Below, piece after piece: positions 55,309 to 63,664 of a stretch of 64,000 bases of DNA. The translations under genes were made by a program, and so were the position numbers. The notes under the pieces are model-generated. The model was not told the origin of the DNA and made no database searches. It saw only the letters and a list, made by a program, of their open reading frames with translations. Positions within the stretch are counted from its first letter, which is position 1. Each line of letters starts with the position of its first letter. Source of the stretch: Paenibacillus naphthalenovorans (lineage in GTDB: Bacteria; Bacillota; Bacilli; Paenibacillales; NBRC-103111); NCBI RefSeq assembly GCF_900099895.1, contig NZ_FNDY01000003.1, positions 124,001 through 188,000 on the forward strand. Reading direction: 5' to 3'.

Positions 55309-55551
55309 TTGAAAAAGAATATGCTTACGCTCATTCTCTTCCTGATTGTCGGATTGGTTGCCGGAACGCTGGTCGGCCAGCTTCTTGCCCCATATCCGGG
55401 ATTGTCGTTCCTGACCAAGTCGGTGCCGCTGAGCTGGCAGCCTAAAGCCGATCTGATTGTGATCCAATACGATCTGGATCTTCAGATCCGTCTGAATCTG
55501 ATCAGCATTGCGGGCTTGGCGCTCGGATTCTGGGTGCATCGCAGGCTGTAG
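55309..55551 (+). CDS. DUF4321-type small membrane protein
   Basis: An 80-aa protein with two hydrophobic helices (about residues 4-26 and 62-78) flanking a short extracellular or cytoplasmic loop with LLAPYPGLSFLTKS and QYDLDLQIRLNLISIAGL. This is the pattern of DUF4321, a family of unknown function found next to maf/mreB in Paenibacillaceae and Clostridia. The start is TTG 55309, ten bases after GAAAGAGG. A role in the shape/division block is possible but unproven. Confidence 0.72.
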   Translation: MKKNMLTLILFLIVGLVAGTLVGQLLAPYPGLSFLTKSVPLSWQPKADLIVIQYDLDLQIRLNLISIAGLALGFWVHRRL

Positions 55552-55715
55552 ACAAGGAGCTGTCCGCTTCCGGTGAAGGAAGCGGATCGGCATGCGCGTT
55601 TCACATAGAGGATTCATCAGGCTTCATTCGTTTTTCCTTCATCCGTCATGTCCGGACAGCCGGGGATTTTCGGGGACAAACCACCATATAAAATTTCGAA
55701 ACGAGGGAACGTTTT

Positions 55716-56327
55716 ATGTCGATAACCACAACCAAAACGCTGATTCTGGCTTCCTCATCCCCGCGGCGGCAGGAGCTGATCCGCTCCTTGCAGCTGCCCT
55801 ATCAAATCATCGCCAGCGACGCGGACGAAACGATAGAAGCGGGACTTGCGCCGGAACACATTGTGGAGCGGCTATCCGGTCGCAAAGCGTCGGCTGTATA
55901 CGAACGTTGTAAAGCGGATCGTTCGGGGGTCAGGGACGGCATTATCATCGGTTCGGATACGATCGTCGTTTTGAACGGTGAAACGCTCGGCAAGCCAAAG
56001 GACGAAGAAGACGCTTTCCGCATGCTGAAGTCCCTGCAGGGAAGGGAGCACCATGTCTACAGCGGCGTGGCCTGCATCGATTTGCAGACCGGGGAGAGGC
56101 ATGTAGACCATCAGCGGACGTCCGTTTGGATGAAGGCACTCACGGATGAACGAATTCGTCGTTATATCGCAACGGGAGAGCCAAAGGACAAAGCCGGAGC
56201 CTATGGCATTCAAGGACTCGGCGCTACCCTTGTGGAGAGAATCGAGGGCGATTATTTTACCGTCGTGGGTCTTCCGATGTCGCTGCTCTCCGATATGCTC
56301 GAACGTTTTTCTGTGGCTGTTTTTTGA
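55716..56327 (+). CDS. maf: Maf nucleotide pyrophosphatase (dTTP/UTP type)
   Basis: A 203-aa Maf/HAM1-fold protein: LILASSSPRRQELI at the start, the catalytic Asp in IIIGSDTIVVLNGETLGKP, the AGAYGIQGLGATLVERIEGDYF element and VVGLPMSLL at the end. It hydrolyses dTTP, UTP or modified pyrimidine nucleotides and has been linked to septum control in Bacillus. ATG 55716 follows GAGGGAACG. Position before radC and mreB matches Bacillus. Confidence 0.95.
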   Translation: MSITTTKTLILASSSPRRQELIRSLQLPYQIIASDADETIEAGLAPEHIVERLSGRKASAVYERCKADRSGVRDGIIIGSDTIVVLNGETLGKPKDEEDAFRMLKSLQGREHHVYSGVACIDLQTGERHVDHQRTSVWMKALTDERIRRYIATGEPKDKAGAYGIQGLGATLVERIEGDYFTVVGLPMSLLSDMLERFSVAVF

Positions 56328-56337
56328 GAGGGTGTCA

Positions 56338-56346
56338 TGATATAAT
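56338..56346 (+). promoter_or_regulatory. Extended -10 promoter of radC
   Basis: TGATATAAT (TATAAT at 56341-56346) without a clear -35, 39 bases before the radC start. Confidence 0.5.
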
Positions 56347-56384
56347 GGATGCTCGAACAAAGACTATATGAAAGAGGGGAATGC

Positions 56385-57074
56385 ATGGAATCGCTCAATT
56401 ATACATTGCGCGATGTCCCAAACGAAGAACGACCTAGAGAACGCATGATACAGTATGGGGCTCAAGCATTAAGCAACGCGGAGCTGCTTGCGATTTTGCT
56501 CAGAACGGGCACGTTTCAGGAATCGGCCGTCCATGTCGCGCATCGGTTATTGAAGGAAAGCGGCGGGCTGAGGAGCCTGACCGACATGAGCATCGAGCAG
56601 TTCACCCAAATCAAAGGGATCGGCGCGGCCAAAGCGCTGCAGATTCAAGCGGGCATCGAGCTGGGCCGCAGGCTTGCCCGAAGCGCCATGAACGAAACGG
56701 TTACGATTCGATCTCCGCAGGATGTGGCGTCAGTTTTGATGGAGGATATGCGTTATTTGCAAAAAGAGCATTTTGTTTGTCTGTTTCTGAATACCAAAAA
56801 TCATGTGATCGGTCAGGAGACCGTATCGATGGGCAGTCTGAATGCGTCCATCGTTCATCCCCGCGAGGTGTTCCGCGCAGCCATTAAGCGCAGCAGCGCT
56901 TCCATTGTTTGCGCTCATAATCACCCGAGCGGCGATCCGACTCCGAGTCCGGAAGATGTCCAAATTACGAAGCGGCTTGTGCAAGCAGGCGACATCGTAG
57001 GGATCGATGTGCTGGATCACATCGTGATCGGCGATCAACGCTTCGTAAGTTTGAAGGAGCTTGGATTGATGTAA
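56385..57074 (+). CDS. radC: RadC/JAB-domain protein
   Basis: A 229-aa protein: an N-terminal UPF0758 region with helix-hairpin-helix (IKGIGAAKALQIQAG) and a C-terminal JAB/MPN metalloprotease-like domain with the metal motif AHNHPSGDPTPSPED. The name comes from an old radiation-sensitivity link; the true role is unresolved. ATG 56385 follows GAGGGGA; the longer frame from ATG 56349 begins at the promoter. Confidence 0.92.
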   Translation: MESLNYTLRDVPNEERPRERMIQYGAQALSNAELLAILLRTGTFQESAVHVAHRLLKESGGLRSLTDMSIEQFTQIKGIGAAKALQIQAGIELGRRLARSAMNETVTIRSPQDVASVLMEDMRYLQKEHFVCLFLNTKNHVIGQETVSMGSLNASIVHPREVFRAAIKRSSASIVCAHNHPSGDPTPSPEDVQITKRLVQAGDIVGIDVLDHIVIGDQRFVSLKELGLM

Positions 57075-57359
57075 TATAATAAGTAAGGCTTCTTGATCAA
57101 AGACGATTCGGCAAAGCTGCACGGAGGTTGCGGCGGGGGCTTTTCTGAAAGCATCAGAAAGCGAATCCCTCCGAATCTTATTTTGACGGTCAGAGGATTA
57201 TAATGCCAAATCACGGAATTGGATGGGCTTATGTTGGGAATGACGCTTCATACTTAAGGCGGTACCTGAAATAAGCGGCTGAAAATCCGTTTTTTTAATC
57301 AAAATTGAAAACTAATTCCGCGGAATGCGCGTCTTTTAATAGAGAAGGGAGCACCAACC
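57075..57359 (+). other. Intergenic region before mreB
   Basis: A 285-base gap. It has a TTTCTGA/TCAGAAA hairpin (57143-57161) inside a larger GGAGG/CCTCC pairing (57122-57173), a TATAAT at 57199, and an A+T-rich stretch ending in AGAAGGGAG before mreB. I could not find a properly spaced -35/-10 pair. A 23-codon ORF at 57203 is too short to support. Confidence 0.4.
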
Positions 57360-58394
57360 ATGTTCGGAGGATTTACAAAAGATCTGGGGATTGACCTGGG
57401 GACGGCCAACACATTGGTTTATGTCAAAGGCAAAGGTATCGTCGTTCGCGAGCCTTCTGTCGTTGCACTTCGCACCGATACGAAAACCATCGAAGCGGTA
57501 GGCAACGACGCAAAGAAAATGATCGGGCGCACACCGGGCAACATTCGGGCCATCCGTCCGATGAAAGACGGTGTGATTGCCGATTTTGACACAACGGCGA
57601 CGATGATCAAATATTTTATACGTCAAGCGCAAAAGCAGCGCTTTTTGTTTCAGCGTCACCCCAGCGTGATGGTGTGTGTTCCGTCCGGGATCACTGCAGT
57701 GGAAAAACGCGCGGTGGAGGATGCGACGCGGCAGGCCGGAGCCCGCGACGCCTATACGATCGAGGAGCCGTTCGCAGCGGCGATCGGCGCCGATTTGCCG
57801 GTATGGGAGCCGACCGGCAGCATGGTGGTCGATATTGGCGGCGGTACGACCGAGGTGGCCGTCATTTCCCTCGGAGGTATTGTCACAAGCCGTTCCATTC
57901 GTGTAGCCGGCGATGAGATGGACGAGGCGATTATTCAATATATCAAACGCACCTACAATTTGATGATCGGTGAGAGGACGTCGGAGCAAATCAAGGTGGA
58001 GATCGGTTCCGCGCTGCCGTTGGACCCGCCGCAGAGATTTGAAATCCGGGGCCGGGATCTGGTGACGGGGCTGCCCAAAACGATGTCCGTGACCTCGGAT
58101 GAAATTACCGAAGCTCTTGCAGATACGGTGAACAGCATTGTGGATGCCGTAAAGATAACCCTTGAGAAATGTCCTCCGGAGCTTGCGGCCGACATCATGG
58201 ATCGGGGTATTGTGCTCACGGGCGGCGGAGGCTTGCTTCGCAATCTGGACAAGCTGCTTTCCCGTGAAACGGGGATGCCTGTGCTGGTGGCCGACAATCC
58301 GCTCGATTGCGTTGCGATCGGCACAGGGAGGGCGCTTGACAACATTCACTTGTTCAAGACGAGGTCCGGTCCTGCCGTCAAAGCCCGGCGTTAA
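57360..58394 (+). CDS. mreB: Rod-shape-determining protein MreB
   Basis: A 344-aa bacterial actin: [20 protein letters not shown] (phosphate-1), [19 protein letters not shown] (phosphate-2), and [16 protein letters not shown] (adenosine) are all present. MreB filaments guide lateral wall synthesis with MreC, MreD and RodA, which are all encoded downstream. AGAAGGGAG precedes ATG 57360. Confidence 0.97.
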   Translation: MFGGFTKDLGIDLGTANTLVYVKGKGIVVREPSVVALRTDTKTIEAVGNDAKKMIGRTPGNIRAIRPMKDGVIADFDTTATMIKYFIRQAQKQRFLFQRHPSVMVCVPSGITAVEKRAVEDATRQAGARDAYTIEEPFAAAIGADLPVWEPTGSMVVDIGGGTTEVAVISLGGIVTSRSIRVAGDEMDEAIIQYIKRTYNLMIGERTSEQIKVEIGSALPLDPPQRFEIRGRDLVTGLPKTMSVTSDEITEALADTVNSIVDAVKITLEKCPPELAADIMDRGIVLTGGGGLLRNLDKLLSRETGMPVLVADNPLDCVAIGTGRALDNIHLFKTRSGPAVKARR

Positions 58395-58428
58395 AAATTA
58401 CAGCCTCTCGTATTGGAAGGTGTAAGCA

Positions 58429-59295
58429 TTGAGATTAATGGGGAATAAGAGGCTGCTCTTGCTGATGCTGGGCCTGATTTGCTTTATTGTGCTGATGGGT
58501 CTTACGTCCGGGCAGCGAAATTATAATACATGGCCGGAAAAGTTTCTGAAGGATACCATTTCTTGGACCCAGGGACTGGTGTACAAGCCTGTCGGCGCCA
58601 TCGTCGGGTTTTTTCAAAATATCGGACAGCTGCGTACCATCTATGAAGAAAATCAGGTGCTGCGTCAGACGTTGACCAAGTATGCCCGCGATACGACCCG
58701 ATTGAACGACCTCGAGCAGCAGAACAAACGGCTGCAGGATGCTCTGGGTTTTACCGAACGGCAGAAGCAAATGAACGATTATAAATTCCGGATAGCCGAG
58801 GTCGTTTATTTCAATCAGGGCAATAAGATGATGACGGTCAATCTGGGCGAAAAGGACGGAATCCGGCCCAATATGGCCGTCATGTCGGTGGAGGGCCTGA
58901 TCGGAAGGGTGGTCGGCGTATCTTCTTTTTATTCCGACGTACAGCTGCTTACCGGAATTGACGACAAAGCGGCGCTGGAGTCCAAAGCGATCTCCGTAAC
59001 GGTGAAGGGCAAGGAGAACGAATCGTTCGGCTTCATTGAGACGTTCGATTCTGATTCGCAGACGCTGCTGATGACCAAGATTGATCCGAAGGATCCGATT
59101 CAGCCCGGCGATACGGTCATTACTTCGGGAAGAGGTCTGGTATTCCCGAGCGGCATCGAAGTAGGAAAGGTGGTCGAGAAAAAGCAAGGCGAATTCGGCA
59201 TCACCTACGTGGCCAACATTCAGCCTTTCGCTTCGTTTAACCATCTTCGCGAAGTGTTCGTCGTAGAAGTGCCCGAGCTGGGTGAGTCGTCATGA
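58429..59295 (+). CDS. mreC: Rod-shape-determining protein MreC
   Basis: A 288-aa protein with one N-terminal membrane helix (about residues 8-26), a coiled coil (about 65-110, YEENQVLRQTLTKYARD) and a beta-rich extracellular domain (from VVYFNQGNKMMTVNLG), the MreC plan. The start is TTG 58429, eight bases after GGAAGG; ATG 58438 is too far from it. Its stop overlaps the mreD start as ATGA. Confidence 0.95.
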   Translation: MRLMGNKRLLLLMLGLICFIVLMGLTSGQRNYNTWPEKFLKDTISWTQGLVYKPVGAIVGFFQNIGQLRTIYEENQVLRQTLTKYARDTTRLNDLEQQNKRLQDALGFTERQKQMNDYKFRIAEVVYFNQGNKMMTVNLGEKDGIRPNMAVMSVEGLIGRVVGVSSFYSDVQLLTGIDDKAALESKAISVTVKGKENESFGFIETFDSDSQTLLMTKIDPKDPIQPGDTVITSGRGLVFPSGIEVGKVVEKKQGEFGITYVANIQPFASFNHLREVFVVEVPELGESS

Positions 59296-59816
59296 ATCAT
59301 ACGAAGCTTTGGTTGATTTTGGGCGGTCTGTTTTTACTTGAGAGCAGCCTGGTGCCTTGGTTGATTCCAACAGCCTGGCAAACGAAGGTATATGTCGTTC
59401 CGCACCTCCTGCTGGTCATTGTTCTATATATCGGGCTGTATGTTCATCGTCATACGGCACTTATGTTCGGACTTATTTTCGGTATGCTGCAGGATTTCAT
59501 TCATTATTCACCCATGCTCGGCCCGGTTTCGTTCGGACTTGGTCTCTCCGGTTATTTGGCCGGTCTCCTGCAGGGCCGGGTGTATTCCAGCATCGTGATC
59601 AGCATGCTTGTGATCGGTATGGGAAATTTGTTTTACGATTCGGTCATATTCGGTTTGTATCGTTTGTTTCGCGTTATTCATACGGAGTTCCAGTGGGTAT
59701 TCTTTTATCAAATGCTGCCGAGCATGCTGATTAACCTGCTGTTTGCGCTTGCTGTTTATGTTCCGATACGGAAGCTGTTTGAGGGACTTTCTTTAAAGCA
59801 GAGGAAAGAAGAATAA
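59292..59816 (+). CDS. mreD: Rod-shape-determining protein MreD
   Basis: A 174-aa integral membrane protein with five or six helices and the family's HTALMFGLIFGMLQDFIHYS segment near residue 55. It joins MreC with the elongation machinery. It overlaps mreC by four bases. Confidence 0.92.
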   Translation: MNHTKLWLILGGLFLLESSLVPWLIPTAWQTKVYVVPHLLLVIVLYIGLYVHRHTALMFGLIFGMLQDFIHYSPMLGPVSFGLGLSGYLAGLLQGRVYSSIVISMLVIGMGNLFYDSVIFGLYRLFRVIHTEFQWVFFYQMLPSMLINLLFALAVYVPIRKLFEGLSLKQRKEE

Positions 59817-59886
59817 TTTTCTGCGGAGGAGCAGGAGAACGCCGTCGCCAAGCCGAATTGTATAGGCTTAGGGGGTAAGAGCGGTT

Positions 59887-60552
59887 ATGTCTGCAAATAA
59901 GCATCATGTGACGATAAAAGGCGTAAAAGACGGACTCGTATTTTTGCTTGACGATACCTGCGAGTTCTCTGATGTCCTAGCGGAATTAAAACACAAGCTG
60001 GAAAAAACGCATCAACAGATTTTGACCGGGCCGATCATTCATGTGCATGTGAAGCTGGGAAGCCGCGCGGTAACGGAAGAGCAGAAAGAACAGGTACGCA
60101 GCATCATCAGCTGCAGAGGCAACCTGCTGGTCCAATCGGTCGAAACGCAGGACCCGTCGCTGGAAAGAACGGAACCGGACCCGGGGAACGTCAAATTGGT
60201 AAGGGGAATGGTACGATCGGGACAGACGCTTTCGCATGAAGGGAATATTTTGTTCTTAGGAGACGTGAACCCGGGCGGAACCATTCTCAGCTCGGGAAGC
60301 ATCTATATTATGGGCTCGCTGCGCGGTATGGCGCATGCGGGCGTGGACGGGGATGAGAAGGCTGTCATCGCAGCTTCTCATATGCGGCCTACGCAGCTTA
60401 GAATTGCAGGAATTATCAGCCGTCCCCCGGATGAGTGGGATCTTAGCGACAGCTTCGATACTTATATGGAGTTCGCTTATGTAAAAGACGGTAAAATGGA
60501 GATCGACAAAATCCATCACTTGTACAAGTTCGGGTTATTTGGGCGCACTTGA
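59887..60552 (+). CDS. minC: Septum-site-determining protein MinC
   Basis: A 221-aa FtsZ-assembly inhibitor: an N-terminal domain (about residues 1-100, VTIKGVKDGLVFLLDDTC) and the C-terminal beta-helix domain (LVRGMVRSGQTLSHEGN, LFLGDVNPGGTILSSGSI) that binds MinD. ATG 59887 follows AGGGGGTAAGAG. The minD gene follows after 19 bases. Confidence 0.94.
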   Translation: MSANKHHVTIKGVKDGLVFLLDDTCEFSDVLAELKHKLEKTHQQILTGPIIHVHVKLGSRAVTEEQKEQVRSIISCRGNLLVQSVETQDPSLERTEPDPGNVKLVRGMVRSGQTLSHEGNILFLGDVNPGGTILSSGSIYIMGSLRGMAHAGVDGDEKAVIAASHMRPTQLRIAGIISRPPDEWDLSDSFDTYMEFAYVKDGKMEIDKIHHLYKFGLFGRT

Positions 60553-60571
60553 AGGATAAGGAGAGGAACCT

Positions 60572-61369
60572 ATGGGAGACGCAATCGTCATTACTTCAGG
60601 CAAGGGGGGCGTTGGCAAAACGACGACGTCCGCCAATATCGGGACGGCTTTGGCGCTGCAGGGGAAGAAGGTCGTGATGGTGGATACGGACATCGGTCTC
60701 CGCAACCTCGATGTGGTCATGGGTCTCGAAAACCGGATCATTTATGATTTGATCGACGTGGCCGAAGGCCGCTGCCGTCTGCCGCAAGCTTTGGTGAAAG
60801 ACAAGCGGTTTGACGAGCTTTATATGCTGCCTGCGGCACAGACAAAGGATAAGCATGCGGTATCGCCCGACGCGGTGAGACAAATTGTACTGGAGCTCAA
60901 ACGCGATTTCGATTATGTGATTATCGACTGTCCGGCAGGTATCGAGCAGGGCTTCAAGAACGCAGTGGCAGGGGCCGACAAAGCGATCGTCGTGACTACG
61001 CCGGAAAACGCCGCCGTACGGGACGCAGACCGGATTATCGGGCTGCTTGAGAAAGAGCCGAATGTGGAGTCGCCGAAGCTCGTCATCAACCGGATTCGCC
61101 CGAACATGGTCAAAAAAGGGGAAATGCTCGATATCGATGAGATCTGTTCCGTGCTGGCCATCGACCTGTTGGGCATCGTGCCTGACGATGAATATGTCAT
61201 TAAAACGGCGAATATCGGAGAGCCTACGGTCATGAACCCGAACTCGCGCGCCGCTATTGCCTACCGGAACATTGCACGCCGTATTCTTGGAGATTCCGTT
61301 CCGCTGATGCCTATGGAAGAAAAAACCGGTGTCTTCACTCGAATGAAAAAGTTTCTTGGGATAGGATGA
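60572..61369 (+). CDS. minD: Septum-site-determining ATPase MinD
   Basis: A 265-aa deviant-Walker ATPase: ITSGKGGVGKTTTSANIG at the N-terminus, VDTDIGLRNLDVVMGL, VIIDCPAGIE, and a C-terminal amphipathic helix (VFTRMKKFLGIG) that binds the membrane. It recruits MinC to block division at wrong sites. AAGGAGAGG precedes ATG 60572. No minE or minJ lies here, and positioning is by DivIVA in such bacteria. Confidence 0.97.
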   Translation: MGDAIVITSGKGGVGKTTTSANIGTALALQGKKVVMVDTDIGLRNLDVVMGLENRIIYDLIDVAEGRCRLPQALVKDKRFDELYMLPAAQTKDKHAVSPDAVRQIVLELKRDFDYVIIDCPAGIEQGFKNAVAGADKAIVVTTPENAAVRDADRIIGLLEKEPNVESPKLVINRIRPNMVKKGEMLDIDEICSVLAIDLLGIVPDDEYVIKTANIGEPTVMNPNSRAAIAYRNIARRILGDSVPLMPMEEKTGVFTRMKKFLGIG

Positions 61370-61375
61370 CGCAAG

Positions 61376-62527
61376 GTGCTGCACAAACTAAAAAAAATCG
61401 ACTTCACCATCGTGCTTATCCTTATTTCTTTCATGGTGATCAGTACGCTTCTGCTTTATAGCGCGACGAGATATAATCACTCCGAAGTATTCGACCCTGT
61501 GAAGCTGACGGTGATCTATATTATTTCGCTTACCGCCTTTTTCGTTACGACCCTTTTGGATTACAGAGTGTTGGCGAAAATCTGGTATTATTTATATGGT
61601 ATCGGAATTTTTCTGTTGGTTGCCGTTTATTTCTTCGGCGCCAGAATTAACGGAGCAAGAGGCTGGTTCAAGCTGCCGTTTGGACTTGATTTTCAGCCGG
61701 TCGAGCTCGTGAAGATCATTTTGATCATTAGTTTAGCGGCTTTTATGGCGCGCAACAAGGGGGAGACGCTGGGATTGACTCAGGATGTCCTCCCGATCCT
61801 CCTGCTCGGCATACTGCCCATTGGCTTGGTCGTCATTCAGCCGGACCTGGGTAATGCGATAATATTGGGCGTTATCCTGCTCGGCATGATTTGGATCGGC
61901 AACATCCGTTGGACGCACGGTGTTATTGGCGGGGGCTTGATTGTCGGGTTCGCTTATCTGTTTTTATATTTATTCAAGCTGTACCACGATCCCCTGAAGG
62001 AATTCCTTGTGGCCAAAGGCATATCCACGCACTGGATGCCGAGGATTCTTACCTTAATCGATCCTTCCGCCGCGACCAACGATGCGAAATATCATGTGGA
62101 CAATGCGATTCGCGCCATTGGCTCCGGATCCTTGGTAGGGGAAAGCTATCTGCAGGGAACATCCATTCACAGCGGGTTTATTCCCGTTGCCTATACGGAT
62201 TCCATCTTTGTAGTGGTAGGAGAAGAGTTCGGTTTTGTCGGCTCTTCGATTTTGCTGCTTATGTATTTTGTCCTGATTTACCGCATGATTCTGATTTGTC
62301 TTTATTGTAATAATTATACCGGCTCATACATGATTATCGGCATTGTCTCCATGCTGGTCTATCAAGTGTTCCAGAATGTCGGAATGATGATCGGCATTAT
62401 GCCGCTCACGGGAATTACGCTTCCCTTCATCAGCTACGGGGGCACCTCGCTGCTGATTAATATGGTCGCGATGGGATTGGTGATGAGCGTCCGTCTGCAT
62501 GACGATAAACTGCTCGATGAGGAATGA
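61376..62527 (+). CDS. rodA: RodA-type SEDS peptidoglycan polymerase
   Basis: A 383-aa membrane protein with about ten helices of the FtsW/RodA/SpoVE family: RGWFKLPFGLDFQPVELVKI near residue 95, GLVVIQPDLGNAIILGVIL, and GITLPFISYGGTSLLINM near the end are the conserved stretches. SEDS proteins polymerise glycan strands from lipid II with a class-B PBP. RodA is preferred over FtsW because it follows the mre/min block. The start is GTG 61376, six bases after minD. Confidence 0.9.
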   Translation: MLHKLKKIDFTIVLILISFMVISTLLLYSATRYNHSEVFDPVKLTVIYIISLTAFFVTTLLDYRVLAKIWYYLYGIGIFLLVAVYFFGARINGARGWFKLPFGLDFQPVELVKIILIISLAAFMARNKGETLGLTQDVLPILLLGILPIGLVVIQPDLGNAIILGVILLGMIWIGNIRWTHGVIGGGLIVGFAYLFLYLFKLYHDPLKEFLVAKGISTHWMPRILTLIDPSAATNDAKYHVDNAIRAIGSGSLVGESYLQGTSIHSGFIPVAYTDSIFVVVGEEFGFVGSSILLLMYFVLIYRMILICLYCNNYTGSYMIIGIVSMLVYQVFQNVGMMIGIMPLTGITLPFISYGGTSLLINMVAMGLVMSVRLHDDKLLDEE

Positions 62528-62551
62528 TGCGGCATCGGCAAATTCGGAAGT

Positions 62552-62592
62552 AAAGGGACTTTGCGGCAAGTGGTCCGCCAAGTCCTTTTGGC
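62552..62592 (+). terminator. Terminator-like hairpin after rodA
   Basis: AAAGGGACTTTGCGG pairs with CCGC.AAGTCCTTTT around an eight-base loop; the T-run is part of the 3' arm. Confidence 0.6.
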
Positions 62593-62622
62593 ATGCCGTC
62601 ATCATCGCTAATTCTAAAAGCA

Positions 62623-62658
62623 GGGTGGGGAGCCGTGTTCACGGCGCCTCATCCTTTT
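62623..62658 (+). terminator. Second terminator-like hairpin before spoIVFA
   Basis: GAGCCGTG / CACGGC.CTC stem with a two-base loop, extended by GGTG/CATCC pairing, then TTTTT. Confidence 0.5.
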
Positions 62659-62718
62659 TCATTATAAGGTGCGGAAAAGGACCGCAAACCTTCTTGCTGC
62701 CGAGTGCCGTTGGAACTC

Positions 62719-62747
62719 GTATATTTGCGGGTACAAGCTCATAGGAT
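62719..62747 (+). promoter_or_regulatory. Probable SigE promoter of the spoIVF operon
   Basis: GTATATT (62719-62725), 14 bases, CATAGGAT (62740-62747), a good match to the mother-cell sigma-E pattern (kmATATT / CATACAnT). It follows two terminators and is 39 bases before spoIVFA, whose Bacillus counterpart is sigma-E dependent. Confidence 0.5.
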
Positions 62748-62785
62748 GGAATAGGCAAGCTCTTGCGGCAAGGGGGAGTATTGGG

Positions 62786-63664
62786 ATGGAGACGAGGAAA
62801 AACGTTCGCGAGCGGCGGATGGAAAAAATCCGTAAGCTTCAGGAAGGCGGTCCGCGCCGTAGGTATGGGGGGCCGGAACCTTCTTATATGGAATTTCCGG
62901 CCGAGAGGAGCTTAAATGGGCCGGAAATGGATTGGGGCAGGGCGATAGAACATCGGCATGATCCCGAGGTGGAATGGAAGCGCAAGCTGCAGCGGGAGTG
63001 GTCGCGGTATGAGCATTCCTACGAAGAAAACGGCGGAGGCCCGTCAGAGCCTCGGACAAACCGTTTGGCCGTCCGAATCATGCTGAGCGGTGTTTTATTT
63101 GCTTTGGTGTGGGGCATGTTTCAAGTGGAGCACCCGTTGGCTAATAAAGGAAAAGAAGTGGTAACGGGCGCGCTGACGGAGTCGATCGACACAGCCTTCC
63201 TCTCCGCTTGGTATGAGGTTACGTTCGGCAGCGTACCGTCCTTCCTGCCCGTATTCGATTCGTCAAAGCATCAGGATGCGCAGAAAGTGTCCGCTGGCTC
63301 CAGGCATTATTTCCCTCCTGTCCAGGGGAAATTGATCGCTGCCTTTACTCCCGTTCAAGGAGGAGTACTTGTAGAGGCAAAGACGGGAACCCCGGTATCG
63401 GCTCTGGACACGGGGCTCGTTACCTTTGCGGGGCTGAGGGAGGATACGGGGTTTACGGTCGTTCTTCGCCACTCGTCAGGCATGGAATCGGTCTATGGGC
63501 AGCTGGAGCAGGGGAAAGTGAAAGTCGGGGATTGGATCAAAGGAGGAGAAACGATCGGAACGGTATCCCCGCCGCGGCAGGGACAATCGTCCGGATCGCT
63601 TTATTTTGCCGTTTCAAAAGACGGCAATCCTGTCGATCCGACGGACGTGGTCCCTTTTGATTAG
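62786..63664 (+). CDS. spoIVFA: SpoIVFA-like stage IV sporulation protein (LytM-fold inhibitor)
   Basis: A 292-aa protein: a charged cytoplasmic part (about 1-100), one transmembrane helix (AVRIMLSGVLFALVWGMF, about 93-112), a spacer and an M23/LytM-like domain (from HYFPPVQGKLIAAFTP). The metal-binding histidines of true M23 peptidases are missing (SLYFAVSKDG where HxH is expected), as is right for SpoIVFA, which holds SpoIVFB inactive instead of cleaving wall. ATG 62786 is seven bases after AAGGGGGAG; an upstream extension from 62669 would run over the promoter. Confidence 0.85.
   Translation: METRKNVRERRMEKIRKLQEGGPRRRYGGPEPSYMEFPAERSLNGPEMDWGRAIEHRHDPEVEWKRKLQREWSRYEHSYEENGGGPSEPRTNRLAVRIMLSGVLFALVWGMFQVEHPLANKGKEVVTGALTESIDTAFLSAWYEVTFGSVPSFLPVFDSSKHQDAQKVSAGSRHYFPPVQGKLIAAFTPVQGGVLVEAKTGTPVSALDTGLVTFAGLREDTGFTVVLRHSSGMESVYGQLEQGKVKVGDWIKGGETIGTVSPPRQGQSSGSLYFAVSKDGNPVDPTDVVPFD

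Noticed and set aside
57203-57274. 23-codon ORF before mreB with AGAGG upstream
   Set aside because: Too short to distinguish from chance; its ATG is part of a TATAAT-like box.
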